DNA of 64,000 nucleotides from Flavobacterium sp. ASV13 (lineage in GTDB: Bacteria; Bacteroidota; Bacteroidia; Flavobacteriales; Flavobacteriaceae): assembly GCF_000745775.1 (NCBI RefSeq), contig NZ_JQJY01000008.1, forward strand, positions 124,001 to 188,000, written 5' to 3'. Numbering within the stretch: the first letter of the stretch is position 1; each line of letters begins with the position of its first letter. The position numbers and the translations under genes are program-made. The notes beneath the pieces are model-generated. The model saw nothing but the letters and a program-made list of their open reading frames with translations. It was not told where the DNA came from and did not search any database. Positions 17,579 through 26,760 of the stretch are shown here, one piece after another.

Positions 17579-17992
17579 TTATGGCATAATTTCTTTAATT
17601 TCCTTTTCTGAATATTCAAAACTGTCAATTTTTCCATTTCGATGAACTATTTTCACAATAATCTTTTCATAATTGAAAGGAGAATTTATTTTGATAAGGA
17701 AATTATAATAATTGAGTGCTATTTTTCTAGAATGAATTTGAATATTTTGCAAATCTTGATCCAATAAATCACTATTGGTTAAGGTATATCTATAATTGTT
17801 TTTTCCATTTCCATTTTTAATTTCTTCTTGTTGCATCATTTCAGGCCGATATAATTGACCAATCTCTCGGATTTCATAATCAATTTTTGGAGGACCTATT
17901 TTTTTTACATTTTGTTTTTCCTGAACTTCAATTTTATTTTCTTTACAAGAGAATAACGTGATTAAAATGGCTAAATAGATATATGTTTTCAT
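17579..17992 (-). CDS. Hypothetical lipoprotein
   Basis: A 137-residue protein beginning with a short lipoprotein signal (LFSCKEN, Cys16). The mature part is charged, with a KKIGPPKIDYEIREIGQLYRPEMMQQEE segment and a C-terminal KIVHRNGKIDSFEYSEKEIKEIMP. I do not recognise a family. It is alone, with a hairpin terminator behind it. Its base composition is like that of the neighbouring SIR2 unit. Confidence 0.7.
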   Translation of the reverse strand: MKTYIYLAILITLFSCKENKIEVQEKQNVKKIGPPKIDYEIREIGQLYRPEMMQQEEIKNGNGKNNYRYTLTNSDLLDQDLQNIQIHSRKIALNYYNFLIKINSPFNYEKIIVKIVHRNGKIDSFEYSEKEIKEIMP

Positions 17993-18190
17993 ATTTTTTG
18001 TCGATTGCTGTATTTATGATTTAAGTACTAGTAATAATTTATCCGTCTCCGTAACAGTTTTACACAATATAGTTCATTAATACAAAAAAGCAAACCAATC
18101 TTTGTGGGCACAGATTGCAAATCCGCGCTATCGGATTTTTTGTTTATAAATATTGTAAGTAATATTAATCAGAAATAATAAGAATATCCT

Positions 18191-18517
18191 TCAGCTTAAT
18201 TTTTCGAAATATCTCCATCCATATTCGGGTGTTAACATTACAAAACATTTAGGCTCTTTTTTTATATATAATTTTAAATTTAATATGGTTTTTTCTAATT
18301 CTAAATGTAGACCATTAACTATAATATTAAAATTTTCATCACCCATATCTTCTATATCATAAATTCCTTCTGCAATTATTCGGTTATTACTTTCTGTTTG
18401 ATATAAAGTTGCATACTTTCCGAAATGAAATGTAAATTCTATTCTATCTTCATATTGATAGAGAGGAAAATCTTTACTAATCCATGTTCCGATTAATTCT
18501 TCTCTTGTTGGGATCAT
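18191..18517 (-). CDS. Hypothetical 108-aa protein, second gene of the SIR2 unit
   Basis: A 108-residue soluble protein with mainly beta-strand patterning. It opens IPTREELIGTWISKDFPLYQYEDRIEFTFHFGKY, a wording like small lipocalin-type or calycin barrels (TREELIGTW). No catalytic motif is seen. The ATG lies three bases after the stop of the SIR2-domain gene, so translation is probably coupled. It could be a partner, modulator or immunity-like component, or simply a passenger. This is inference from position only. Confidence 0.65.
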   Translation of the reverse strand: MIPTREELIGTWISKDFPLYQYEDRIEFTFHFGKYATLYQTESNNRIIAEGIYDIEDMGDENFNIIVNGLHLELEKTILNLKLYIKKEPKCFVMLTPEYGWRYFEKLS

Positions 18518-18520
18518 TTA

Positions 18521-20425
18521 TTATTTTTTTTGTTTTGGTGAATTTGATATAAGTGTTTCATTATCTGAATATTGAAGATAAATTAAATTATCTTTACTTT
18601 TCATAATTATTTCATTTTCCTTATTAGATTTTACATTCTCCCAGTTTTCTACTACGATGTTATAAATGATGTTATGTAGATAGCCTATTTCAAATTTATT
18701 GTCATACAATTCTACAATTGTTTTTTTGTTTTCAGACATTATTAAAACTCTTTCGTCATTACCTGTCTGAACAAATTTATCAAATTCATTTTTATCCTCA
18801 ATTTTAAATGAATGTCCATCAAATTTTTGAGGAATTGATTTTTTATCTATATATGAGATAATTTTTTCTATAGATTTTTCAAATGTTTTATTTAATGAAA
18901 TCTTACTAAATCTTACGTCAAAATGCTTTTCTATTTTCTTTAAATTTTGAAAATACTTTAGTAACAATTTTGCATCAAATGTATTTTCATCAAATATTAA
19001 TTTTGGAGAATAACTGTATAAAAGTTTATTATCTTGATAAATTTTGAATTTTTGATTAGTGGCTATTCTGGATAATATTTGATAAAATTTTAAGCCAGAC
19101 ATAGTAGATTTTATCTCATCATTTGGAAGAATTTCAACATTATATTTTGTTTCATCTTCAATTGTTTTGAATTCAATTTTTATGACAACATTGAAATCAT
19201 CTAGTTCTATCTTTATATGAAATTCATTCTCATTAGGATTTATACAATAAAGTTTAAAAGGATAATTATCGATTTCAAAATCATCATCAAAAATTATATG
19301 AATTTTAAAATCGTAAAATGGCAGTTTTTTAACTATAAGATTAGCAATATCTTCTTTAGTTTTAAAACGGAAGCCATTAAAGAAAAAGTTGAGTTCTGTA
19401 AAATCGGTATGATTTATATGAATATCGTCAAAATTTTTACCATTTAAAGAATTTAATATACTTTCTGTGGTTTCATTTTTAGGTAGTTCAAATTTTACTT
19501 CAATTTTGTGATTTTGATTTTTATCTAATGATTTAATATTGCTTATTCCAATTTTTTCCTCTTTTTTTTCTAAAGTTATACTTATCTGATTTGCATTTGC
19601 AAAATCTAAAGCAGTACCTGCTACTCCAATTCCTTTAGATAAATTTGTAAAATAATTTAATCTCAAATCTTCATGTATTTCATTGATTAACTTTTCGCCA
19701 GTAGATTCAATATATTCGATACCCAATCTTTGAAAATATTTTAATTTAGCAGGAGTTATAGAAGGTGACACGAAGAAAATTTCCTTTTTATTAGAACCCA
19801 ATTCTTCTATGATTTTATCTAGTAAAACATTGATATTTGAATCTTCCATTCCATAACCAATAAATAGAATATGATTCGATGCAAGTCGATCTCTAACTGC
19901 ATTCCAAAATACAGTATTTTCTTTAGCTTTAGAAAAATAATTAATATAATCTGAAGTTGTCAGGATAATGTTTTCCGTGTCACTTAGGTCAGAATGTATT
20001 TTAAAAAGGAATGTTTTTTTTGGATCAGCAATCGAGTAATCAGCACTTTTACGAATAACTTCAATATTCTTATTTGTGGATTCAATTAATGTATCATAAT
20101 TAGTAGTTATAATATTTTTAAAGTGAGGTATTTTTGCTAATAATTGGTGAGTTTCAGTTGAGGTGGGTGTTTTTTGAAATATTTTTTTAAGAGAAGAGAA
20201 TAAATAATTTTTATTTCCACCCTTCATATTACAGATTTCTTCTGTTAACTTTGATAAATCATAATTTAATGGAATATCACTTTTTAATTCATCTGTAAGA
20301 CCTTCATGCAAAATTTCGGCGAGTTTTACACCAGATGGATAACCAGCAGATATAGACATTCCAGCTCCGATAAACAAAACAACTTCTTCATTTCTTATAA
20401 GTTCGAAAACTCTCTCTTTAGCCAT
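18521..20425 (-). CDS. SIR2-domain protein with large unknown C-terminal region (putative NADase-type defence protein)
   Basis: A 634-residue protein. Residues about 1-255 are a SIR2-like Rossmann domain: FIGAGMSISAGYPS (residues 18-31) is the nucleotide loop, TTNYD (107-111) supplies the Asn, FKIHSD the family His (144), and GYGMEDSN (190-197) the second loop. SIR2 domains of this stand-alone group are known from anti-phage systems such as DSR1/DSR2, Thoeris ThsA and SIR2-HerA, where they destroy NAD+ after infection. Residues about 270-634 are very Lys/Ile/Asn-rich with beta patterning and match no family I know; they may be the sensor. The coding DNA is visibly more AT-rich than its neighbours, which suggests transfer. 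Confidence 0.82.
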   Translation of the reverse strand: MAKERVFELIRNEEVVLFIGAGMSISAGYPSGVKLAEILHEGLTDELKSDIPLNYDLSKLTEEICNMKGGNKNYLFSSLKKIFQKTPTSTETHQLLAKIPHFKNIITTNYDTLIESTNKNIEVIRKSADYSIADPKKTFLFKIHSDLSDTENIILTTSDYINYFSKAKENTVFWNAVRDRLASNHILFIGYGMEDSNINVLLDKIIEELGSNKKEIFFVSPSITPAKLKYFQRLGIEYIESTGEKLINEIHEDLRLNYFTNLSKGIGVAGTALDFANANQISITLEKKEEKIGISNIKSLDKNQNHKIEVKFELPKNETTESILNSLNGKNFDDIHINHTDFTELNFFFNGFRFKTKEDIANLIVKKLPFYDFKIHIIFDDDFEIDNYPFKLYCINPNENEFHIKIELDDFNVVIKIEFKTIEDETKYNVEILPNDEIKSTMSGLKFYQILSRIATNQKFKIYQDNKLLYSYSPKLIFDENTFDAKLLLKYFQNLKKIEKHFDVRFSKISLNKTFEKSIEKIISYIDKKSIPQKFDGHSFKIEDKNEFDKFVQTGNDERVLIMSENKKTIVELYDNKFEIGYLHNIIYNIVVENWENVKSNKENEIIMKSKDNLIYLQYSDNETLISNSPKQKK

Positions 20426-20520
20426 ATTTATTATAATTTAAGATACTTGACCAATTTAATAATATTTCTAATATTAATCTTATGTTTATAAAAGAAATAG
20501 CCCCCAAATTCATGAGGGCT

Positions 20521-20600
20521 GTTAGGCAAATTTTAAATTTGCATTCTTAAGAATGCGAACAGTTTTTGGTAATCCCCGTTTGCGTGAGCGTCTAGCTCGT
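20521..20600. repeat. Palindromic repeat, copy A
   Basis: CAAATTT-T-AAATTTG (20527-20541) runs into the perfect 16-base palindrome GCATTCTTAAGAATGC (20541-20556). Next come GCGAACAG and TTTTTGGTAAT, then a small hairpin GAGC-GTCTA-GCTC. A diverged copy lies at 20760-20812. Confidence 0.65.
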
Positions 20601-20642
20601 GAACGTAATCTAAATTTTCTTATATCAATTAGGATTTAAAAA

Positions 20643-20670
20643 ACTTTGCGACTCAGCGCCTTTGCGAGAT
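20643..20670. repeat. TTTGCG-type repeat fragment
   Basis: ACTTTGCGACTCAGCGCC, then TTTGCGAGA. It is one short unit of the family also seen at 2341-2502 and 32769-32863. Confidence 0.55.
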
Positions 20671-20683
20671 TAATTTTTAATCA

Positions 20684-20718
20684 CAAAAAAAAGAAGCGGC
20701 ACTAAAAATAGCACCGCT
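20684..20718 (-). terminator. Terminator of the second RND operon
   Basis: On the minus strand AGCGGTGC pairs with GTGCCGCT (two G-U pairs) around TATTTTTA, followed by TTC and eight T. It lies about 120 bases beyond the adaptor gene stop. The two G-U pairs are lost on the plus strand, which supports minus-strand use. Confidence 0.75.
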
Positions 20719-20759
20719 CCCTTTTCAAAATAAATTTAATTTTGCATTTTAAAACCAAA

Positions 20760-20812
20760 TCAAATTTTAAAATGCCGCATTCGTAAATGCGTACAGTAAT
20801 TTTGGGTAATCT
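20760..20812. repeat. Palindromic repeat, copy B
   Basis: CAAATTTTAAAATGCC, then the hairpin GCATT-CGTA-AATGC, GTACAG and TTTTGGGTAAT. The order of elements matches copy A at 20521. The two copies bracket the 20600-20760 stretch, which holds the terminator. Confidence 0.6.
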
Positions 20813-20836
20813 ACTAAAAAGAAGACTAAACGCAGG

Positions 20837-21925
20837 TTATTCGTTTATTGTATCGCCTTCCTTAGTTTCTTCGCTGGCAATTTTTACCAGTTTATCTTTC
20901 AGAGTTAAATCACCGAAAATTTCAATTTTATCGTCGATTTCTCTTCCTTTTTTAATATCAACTCTTGTGGCTTTGTGGTTTACCACTTTTACCACATATA
21001 TTCCTTCTGCAGAACTTACTACCGCTGATTTTGGCACTACAAATGTGCTGTCTTTCGCGTTAAGCGGTAATAAAACTTCGGCAACCATTCCTGGCAATAA
21101 ATCGCCTTTTGTGTTGTGAACGTCCATTTCGACTCTTTCAGAACGTAATTTTAAATCCAGAGCGCCAGACATTCTTGTAATCGTAGCTTTAAAAGTTTCT
21201 GGCAATGATTTTACGTTGAAACTCATTTCGTCGCCTTGGTGCAAATATCCTGTGTACAATTCCGGAACTGAAACCGCTAAACGCAATTTGCTTTGTTCCT
21301 GAATGGTCAATAAAGGCAAATCAGAACCTTTTCCTGACGGACCAACAAATGTTCCTAAATTCACATTTCTAGCGGCTACAACACCGTCAAACGGCGCACG
21401 AATTTCTAAATAACCTCTTATAATCGAAATTTCTTTGTGCGCTGCAATCGCGGCTTGATATTGTGCATAATCAGAGTTTTTCTTTCCGTTTGCCATTTCT
21501 AAATCATTTTTAGAAATCGTTCCTTCCACTTTGCTCGTTTCATACAAACGGTTGTACGTGCTTTTGCTAGTTGCGTAAATGGCTTCCATCGATTTTAATC
21601 TCGATTCGGCTGCAGCCAATTGCGAACTGATTTCAGGCGCTTCCAAAACAATCAAAAGCTGTCCTTTTTTTACTTTGGAACCAATATCAACTTTTAAATC
21701 TTTTACGAAACTGCTCACTTTTGCATATAAATCTACTTGTTGAAAACCAGTTAATTCGGCTGGTAAACGCAATTCGGTAGTCAGTTTTTCTTTTTCTAAA
21801 AGAAAAGTTTCTGTTTTAGGTTCGATTTCTGCCGTAACAACTTCTTCTTTTTTAGAATTACAGCTGTTCAGGAAAAATAATGCTGAAAAAAACAGCGCGC
21901 TATATTTTATAATTTTAGTGTTCAT
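20837..21925 (-). CDS. RND efflux periplasmic adaptor lipoprotein
   Basis: A 362-residue protein with a lipoprotein signal (LNSCNSKK, Cys22). It has the membrane-fusion-protein order: lipoyl half motifs (VDIGSKVKKGQLLIVLEAPE and IRAPFDGVVAARNVNLGTFVG), an alpha hairpin between them, then beta-barrel and membrane-proximal domains. The start overlaps the pump gene by 11 bases. It is the last gene of the TolC-pump-adaptor operon and is followed by a terminator. Confidence 0.93.
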   Translation of the reverse strand: MNTKIIKYSALFFSALFFLNSCNSKKEEVVTAEIEPKTETFLLEKEKLTTELRLPAELTGFQQVDLYAKVSSFVKDLKVDIGSKVKKGQLLIVLEAPEISSQLAAAESRLKSMEAIYATSKSTYNRLYETSKVEGTISKNDLEMANGKKNSDYAQYQAAIAAHKEISIIRGYLEIRAPFDGVVAARNVNLGTFVGPSGKGSDLPLLTIQEQSKLRLAVSVPELYTGYLHQGDEMSFNVKSLPETFKATITRMSGALDLKLRSERVEMDVHNTKGDLLPGMVAEVLLPLNAKDSTFVVPKSAVVSSAEGIYVVKVVNHKATRVDIKKGREIDDKIEIFGDLTLKDKLVKIASEETKEGDTINE

Positions 21926-24900
21926 TTTTTGGTTTTAAAGATGAGATATAATGGATGCTTTCTTCGTCTTCAGGATCTAAAGAAACAGATTGTGTTGTTG
22001 TTTTTTCTTGTGCCCACGCAAATATCTGCGGAAGGATTAACAGTACGGCAAAAGTAGAAAATAATAATCCACCAATAACCGCTCTTCCTAACGGAGAAAC
22101 CTGATCGCCTCCTTCGCCGTGTCCAATCGCCATTGGCAACATTCCCATAATCATCGCAACTGATGTCATGATAATTGGACGTAAACGCAAGGCCGCAGCT
22201 TCACGCGCCGATTCTAATGCATTTCCGTTTCGTTTTCGTAATTGTTCGGCATTGGTAACTAATAAAACGGCATTCGCAATCGAAACCCCAACCGACATGA
22301 TGATTCCCATATACGATTGTAAATTCAATGTTGAACCAGTTAGTGTCAGCATTATTAAGGCTCCCAAAACCACCGCCGGAACGGTTGTTAAAATAACCAG
22401 TGAAACTTTGAATGACTGGAAATTAGCGGCCAACATTAAGAAGATTACAAAAATGGCAACCAATAATCCTACTTGTAAACTGCTTAATGTTTCTTCCAAT
22501 ACTTTACTCAAACCAATTGGCGTAATGAATAACCCCCTAGGTAATTCTCCCAATGAATTTATAGTTGCAGCAACATCTTTTGACGCGGTCCCCAAATCGG
22601 TCTGGTTGATGTTTGCTGTAACGGTAATGTACGGCATTGCCCCTAAATTGTCATTTTCACCGCTGACAAAGCTTGGTGTAATTTTTGCAACATCACTTAA
22701 AACTGGACGAAGCGAGTTTTTCAATACTGGAATTTCTCCAATATCGGTTTTGCTTTTCATTTTGTTCAATGGCACTTGTACCTGAACGTTGTATGATAAT
22801 CCGGCTCTTTCATCGACCCAGGTATTTTTCTCGGTATATCTTGATGATGAGGTTGAAGCCACAAGTGATCTCGAAATATCGTTCATATCAACGCCTAATT
22901 CGGCGGCACGCGTTCTGTCAATATCAATATTCATTGCTGGATAATGAATTGGCTGTCCAATTTGAACGTCTCTGAAATAGGAAATCGCTTTTAGTTTTTC
23001 AACAATTTGATTGGCGTATAATTCATTTCTTTTTTTGTCTTTTCCTGCAATTCGAACTTCGATTGGAGTAGGAGAACCTTGGCTTAAAACTTTATCCGTC
23101 AATTCGATTGGTTCGAAAGAAAGTTTAGTATCAGGTAATACTTTTTTTAGTCTTGCTCTAAATTCATCTTTAAAGTCATCCATGTCTTCGTGATATTCTT
23201 TCAAACTCACTTGGAAAACTGCTTCATGAGAACCCGCCATGAATAAATAAATTGGGTTGATTGAGAAAAGAGAAGGGTGCTGGCCGACATAAACAGAGGA
23301 GATTCCGATATGTTCTTTGCCAACCATTTTTTCCAGTTCTTTCAAAACAATTCTCGCTTGTTCTTCTGTTCTTTCTAAACGCGTTCCGTCAACAGCGCGT
23401 ATTCTCAATTGAAACTGACTTGAATTGGTTCTTGGGAAAACATCTTTTCCAATAAAAGTAATTAATAGGATAGCCAATGCCGTAGCAGAAACCAAATACG
23501 TAATACTTGTTATTTTTTTATGAACGAATAAACGATCCAGCAATTTCATAAAACGAACTTTGAATCGCTCAAACGGACTTATTTTTCCATTTTGATCGGT
23601 ATCCAATCTTTCAACCATTACTTTTTTCTGCGTAATCAAATCTTGTTCAGATTCTGGCGTCAGTCCGCAAGCGTTAAATTCTGCTTCATCATCTGTGATT
23701 TCAGGCGTATGTTCGTGTTTTTCATGTCCTTTCATCAACCAGTTTGCCATTACAGGAACAAATGTCTGAGATAATAAGAATGAAATTACCATTGAAAAAC
23801 CAATTGCTAAAGCCAAAGGCAAAAACAACGCTCCTGGAATACCAACCATTGTAAATGCTGGTGCAAATACAGCCAAAATACAAAGCAAAATCAATAATTT
23901 AGGCAACGCAATTTCCTGACAGGCATCCCAAATGGCGAGTGCTTTTGGTTTTCCCATGTCGAGATGCTGGTGAATATTTTCAATTGTTACGGTACTTTCA
24001 TCCACCAAAATACCAATTGCCAAAGCCAATCCTGATAAAGACATCAAGTTGATTGTTTGACCGAATAATTTTAGGAATAAAACTCCAGAAATAATCGAAA
24101 TCGGAATTGTCAAGATTACGATCAAAGCCGCACGACGGTCGCCAAGGAATAATAAAACCATTAATCCCGTTAAAACCGCACCAATAATTCCTTCAGTAAT
24201 CAAACTTTTTACCGAGTTGATTACATAAACGGATTGGTCAAATTCGTATGATAATTTTACGTCTTCAGGAAGTGTGCTTTGGATTTTTGGCAATTCAGCT
24301 TTTAATTTCTGAACCACATCCCAAGTTGAAGCATCTCCCGCTTTTGCAATACTGATGTAAACCGAACGTTTTCCGTTTACCAAGGCATAACCCGCAGTAA
24401 TATCGGCACCGTCTTTTACAACTGCTACATCACCTAATTTTAGGTTTTGAACACTTCCTTTAAATAGTGGAATATTTTCAAAATCTTTAATTTCTTTAAT
24501 CGTATTGTTGGTTGGCGTAATATAGTTTTTGTCGCCCATACGAACGTTTCCTGATGGCGCAGTCTGGTTGTTTAAACGAATCGCCTCTACGATTTGATCT
24601 GGCGTCATATTGTGAGAACGCAATAAATCGGGATCTACGTTAATCTCAATAGTTCTTGGACTTCCTCCAAACGGAGCTGGAGATAATAAACCAGGAATTG
24701 AGGTAAATGAAGCACGAACATAAACGTTGGCCAAATCCTGTAATTCATTATTTGATCTGATTTTACTGCTCAAAACCAATTGTCCGATTGGTAATGAAGA
24801 AGCATCAAAACGAATGATAAACGGAGGTTGTGTTCCCGGAGGGAAAACCGCCTGGATTCTGTTTGAAAGTGCACTCAACTCGGCAGCAGCCTGAGCCATA

Positions 24901-25199
24901 TTTGTACCTTCGTAATAGGTTAATTTCATAATCATTAACCCTTGAATATTTTTGGTTTCTACTGATTTTATACCATTCGAGAAAGGCAAAACATTCACGT
25001 AGTTTTTGGCAAAATAAGCCTCCATTTGATCAGGTGTATAACCTCCAAACGGATGCGCAATATAAATTACCGGCAAGTTCATTTTTGGCAAAATATCTAC
25101 CTTAATGTCCTTGATGGCACCAATTCCGAAGAAAAATAGACCCGCAACCAATACTAAGATGGAAATGGGCTTGCGGAGTGCAAAACGTATTAAATTCAT
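21915..25199 (-). CDS. RND efflux permease with an EF-hand insertion
   Basis: A 1094-residue pump with the RND layout: twelve membrane segments and two periplasmic halves. The transmembrane-4 motif reads GILVDESTVTIENIH with Asp400-Glu401, so the usual Asp-Asp proton pair is Asp-Glu. Between membrane segments 6 and 7 the cytoplasmic loop is extended (about residues 488-560) and holds a canonical EF-hand loop, DTDQNGKISPFE (533-544), with helices on both sides. The substrate is unknown. It is 11 bases downstream of the TolC gene and overlaps the adaptor. Confidence 0.95.
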   Translation of the reverse strand: MNLIRFALRKPISILVLVAGLFFFGIGAIKDIKVDILPKMNLPVIYIAHPFGGYTPDQMEAYFAKNYVNVLPFSNGIKSVETKNIQGLMIMKLTYYEGTNMAQAAAELSALSNRIQAVFPPGTQPPFIIRFDASSLPIGQLVLSSKIRSNNELQDLANVYVRASFTSIPGLLSPAPFGGSPRTIEINVDPDLLRSHNMTPDQIVEAIRLNNQTAPSGNVRMGDKNYITPTNNTIKEIKDFENIPLFKGSVQNLKLGDVAVVKDGADITAGYALVNGKRSVYISIAKAGDASTWDVVQKLKAELPKIQSTLPEDVKLSYEFDQSVYVINSVKSLITEGIIGAVLTGLMVLLFLGDRRAALIVILTIPISIISGVLFLKLFGQTINLMSLSGLALAIGILVDESTVTIENIHQHLDMGKPKALAIWDACQEIALPKLLILLCILAVFAPAFTMVGIPGALFLPLALAIGFSMVISFLLSQTFVPVMANWLMKGHEKHEHTPEITDDEAEFNACGLTPESEQDLITQKKVMVERLDTDQNGKISPFERFKVRFMKLLDRLFVHKKITSITYLVSATALAILLITFIGKDVFPRTNSSQFQLRIRAVDGTRLERTEEQARIVLKELEKMVGKEHIGISSVYVGQHPSLFSINPIYLFMAGSHEAVFQVSLKEYHEDMDDFKDEFRARLKKVLPDTKLSFEPIELTDKVLSQGSPTPIEVRIAGKDKKRNELYANQIVEKLKAISYFRDVQIGQPIHYPAMNIDIDRTRAAELGVDMNDISRSLVASTSSSRYTEKNTWVDERAGLSYNVQVQVPLNKMKSKTDIGEIPVLKNSLRPVLSDVAKITPSFVSGENDNLGAMPYITVTANINQTDLGTASKDVAATINSLGELPRGLFITPIGLSKVLEETLSSLQVGLLVAIFVIFLMLAANFQSFKVSLVILTTVPAVVLGALIMLTLTGSTLNLQSYMGIIMSVGVSIANAVLLVTNAEQLRKRNGNALESAREAAALRLRPIIMTSVAMIMGMLPMAIGHGEGGDQVSPLGRAVIGGLLFSTFAVLLILPQIFAWAQEKTTTQSVSLDPEDEESIHYISSLKPKNEH

Positions 25200-25210
25200 T
25201 TGGCTTTTAA

Positions 25211-26605
25211 TTAAAATTCATTTATAAATAAGTCGAAATTGCCCGTTGCAGCAACTTTCAGCAAATACGACTGCCATACATTATTGTTGACAATATCACG
25301 GTCGATTTCGGCACGGTTTAACGTAAACATCGTTTGAGTCAAATCGGTCAAATCTGTTAAACCGTTTTTGTATAAAGTTGATTTTTGAATATAAGCGCGT
25401 TGTGCAGCATTGACCTGAATTGGCGCTTCGGCATAATTTTCCAAAGTGATTTTTATTTTGTCTTCGGCAAAAGTCAACTGCGATTGCAATTCTCTGCTCG
25501 CCTGATTGTATTCTTCCTGCAAAGCCTGAGAAACAAATTTTTGAGACGTTACTTGTTTGTTAGCTCTAAAAGGCGTCGTTAAATTCCAGGTAATTCCAAC
25601 TCCAACTAAATAATTAGAGCGATCCGGGTTTACACCATCCCAATAATTTCTGCTGAAGTTTGACTGATCTACTGCATAACCCGTTTCAAAACCTGAAGCT
25701 CTGGTTTGCAAAACACCAAAAGCGCTCATAGTTGGGTAATAAAAACGTTTGTATAATTTAACCTGTTGGTTGCTGTAATCAATTTTTGTTTTATAAAATT
25801 GCAATAAAGGATGCAAACTGTCAGTTGAAGCCGTTGATCTTAAAACTTCTTTCGGAATTTGATTTACAAATAAAGTATCGGCGATAAAATCCTGAGGCGC
25901 AACACCCATTAAATCAACTAATTTGTTGTTTTGTTCTTTGACAAAATTTCGCGCAAGATTCAAGGCAATTTTTGCTTTTGAAACTTCAGCAGTTGCTAAG
26001 GTCGAATCAACTCCAGCCAATAATCCGTTTTTAACTCGGGCAACAGCTGTCTTTTTGAAAACTTCTGCACGGCTTAAATTCTTTTGCTGCGAAATCAGTA
26101 ACCTTTGGCTCGCCAATAAATTCAAATAAGCAGCCGAAATTTTAATTTTCTGCTGAAACATCTCCTGCTCTAAATCTTTTTCTTTTGCCTGAACATCAAC
26201 TTTTGCTAAATTGATTTTTTCCTGAGTTTTTCCGAAAGTGAAAAAGTCCCAGTTCATGTTCACTAAATATAACGCACCAAAAGCAGAGTTCCAGTTTTGT
26301 TCTGGCAAGACTGGTCCGGAAGAAGCCGTTCCTAAACCATTAAATCCGTAAAGCGCACCATTTTGGCCATTAATAGTTCCATAATCTTGTTGTGCGGATA
26401 AATTAAGATTAGGAAGATAATCACGTCGAGATTGTTTTAATGTCTCTTTTGAGGCACTGGCGTAATTGTTTTTTGCTTTGATCGAACCATAGTTTTCGAG
26501 ACCTGTTTTTATTGCTTCTTTTAAAGACAAGGTTTGTGAATAACCATTTGAGGCTAAAATCAAGAAAAATAATAAAGTAATTTTTTTGAAATACATAAAA
26601 CTCAA
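25211..26605 (-). CDS. TolC family outer membrane efflux protein
   Basis: A 464-residue protein with a signal peptide (MSFMYFKKITLLFFLILASNGYSQ), two OEP coiled-coil repeats and a Gln/Ala-rich central helix. No lipoprotein cysteine is present, unlike the channel of the first RND operon. It is the first gene of the second RND operon. The 155-base gap to the divergent histidine kinase holds both promoters. Confidence 0.92.
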   Translation of the reverse strand: MSFMYFKKITLLFFLILASNGYSQTLSLKEAIKTGLENYGSIKAKNNYASASKETLKQSRRDYLPNLNLSAQQDYGTINGQNGALYGFNGLGTASSGPVLPEQNWNSAFGALYLVNMNWDFFTFGKTQEKINLAKVDVQAKEKDLEQEMFQQKIKISAAYLNLLASQRLLISQQKNLSRAEVFKKTAVARVKNGLLAGVDSTLATAEVSKAKIALNLARNFVKEQNNKLVDLMGVAPQDFIADTLFVNQIPKEVLRSTASTDSLHPLLQFYKTKIDYSNQQVKLYKRFYYPTMSAFGVLQTRASGFETGYAVDQSNFSRNYWDGVNPDRSNYLVGVGITWNLTTPFRANKQVTSQKFVSQALQEEYNQASRELQSQLTFAEDKIKITLENYAEAPIQVNAAQRAYIQKSTLYKNGLTDLTDLTQTMFTLNRAEIDRDIVNNNVWQSYLLKVAATGNFDLFINEF

Positions 26606-26760
26606 AGTGTGAAATTAAAGCGCAAATTTATTTCTCTTATGGTGATAAAGCTCAGGTTAAGTGATGTACTGCACTGATAAATGACCAATTGAATTTGTCA
26701 TTTTTTGGAAAAAATAATTAAATATTTGTCCGTACTTTGTACACTATTTAAGTTTTAAAA

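Noticed and set aside
22168..22785. A 205-codon open frame on the plus strand.
   Set aside because: It lies wholly antisense within the RND pump gene, has no recognisable motif, and its codon pattern reflects the complement of the real gene.
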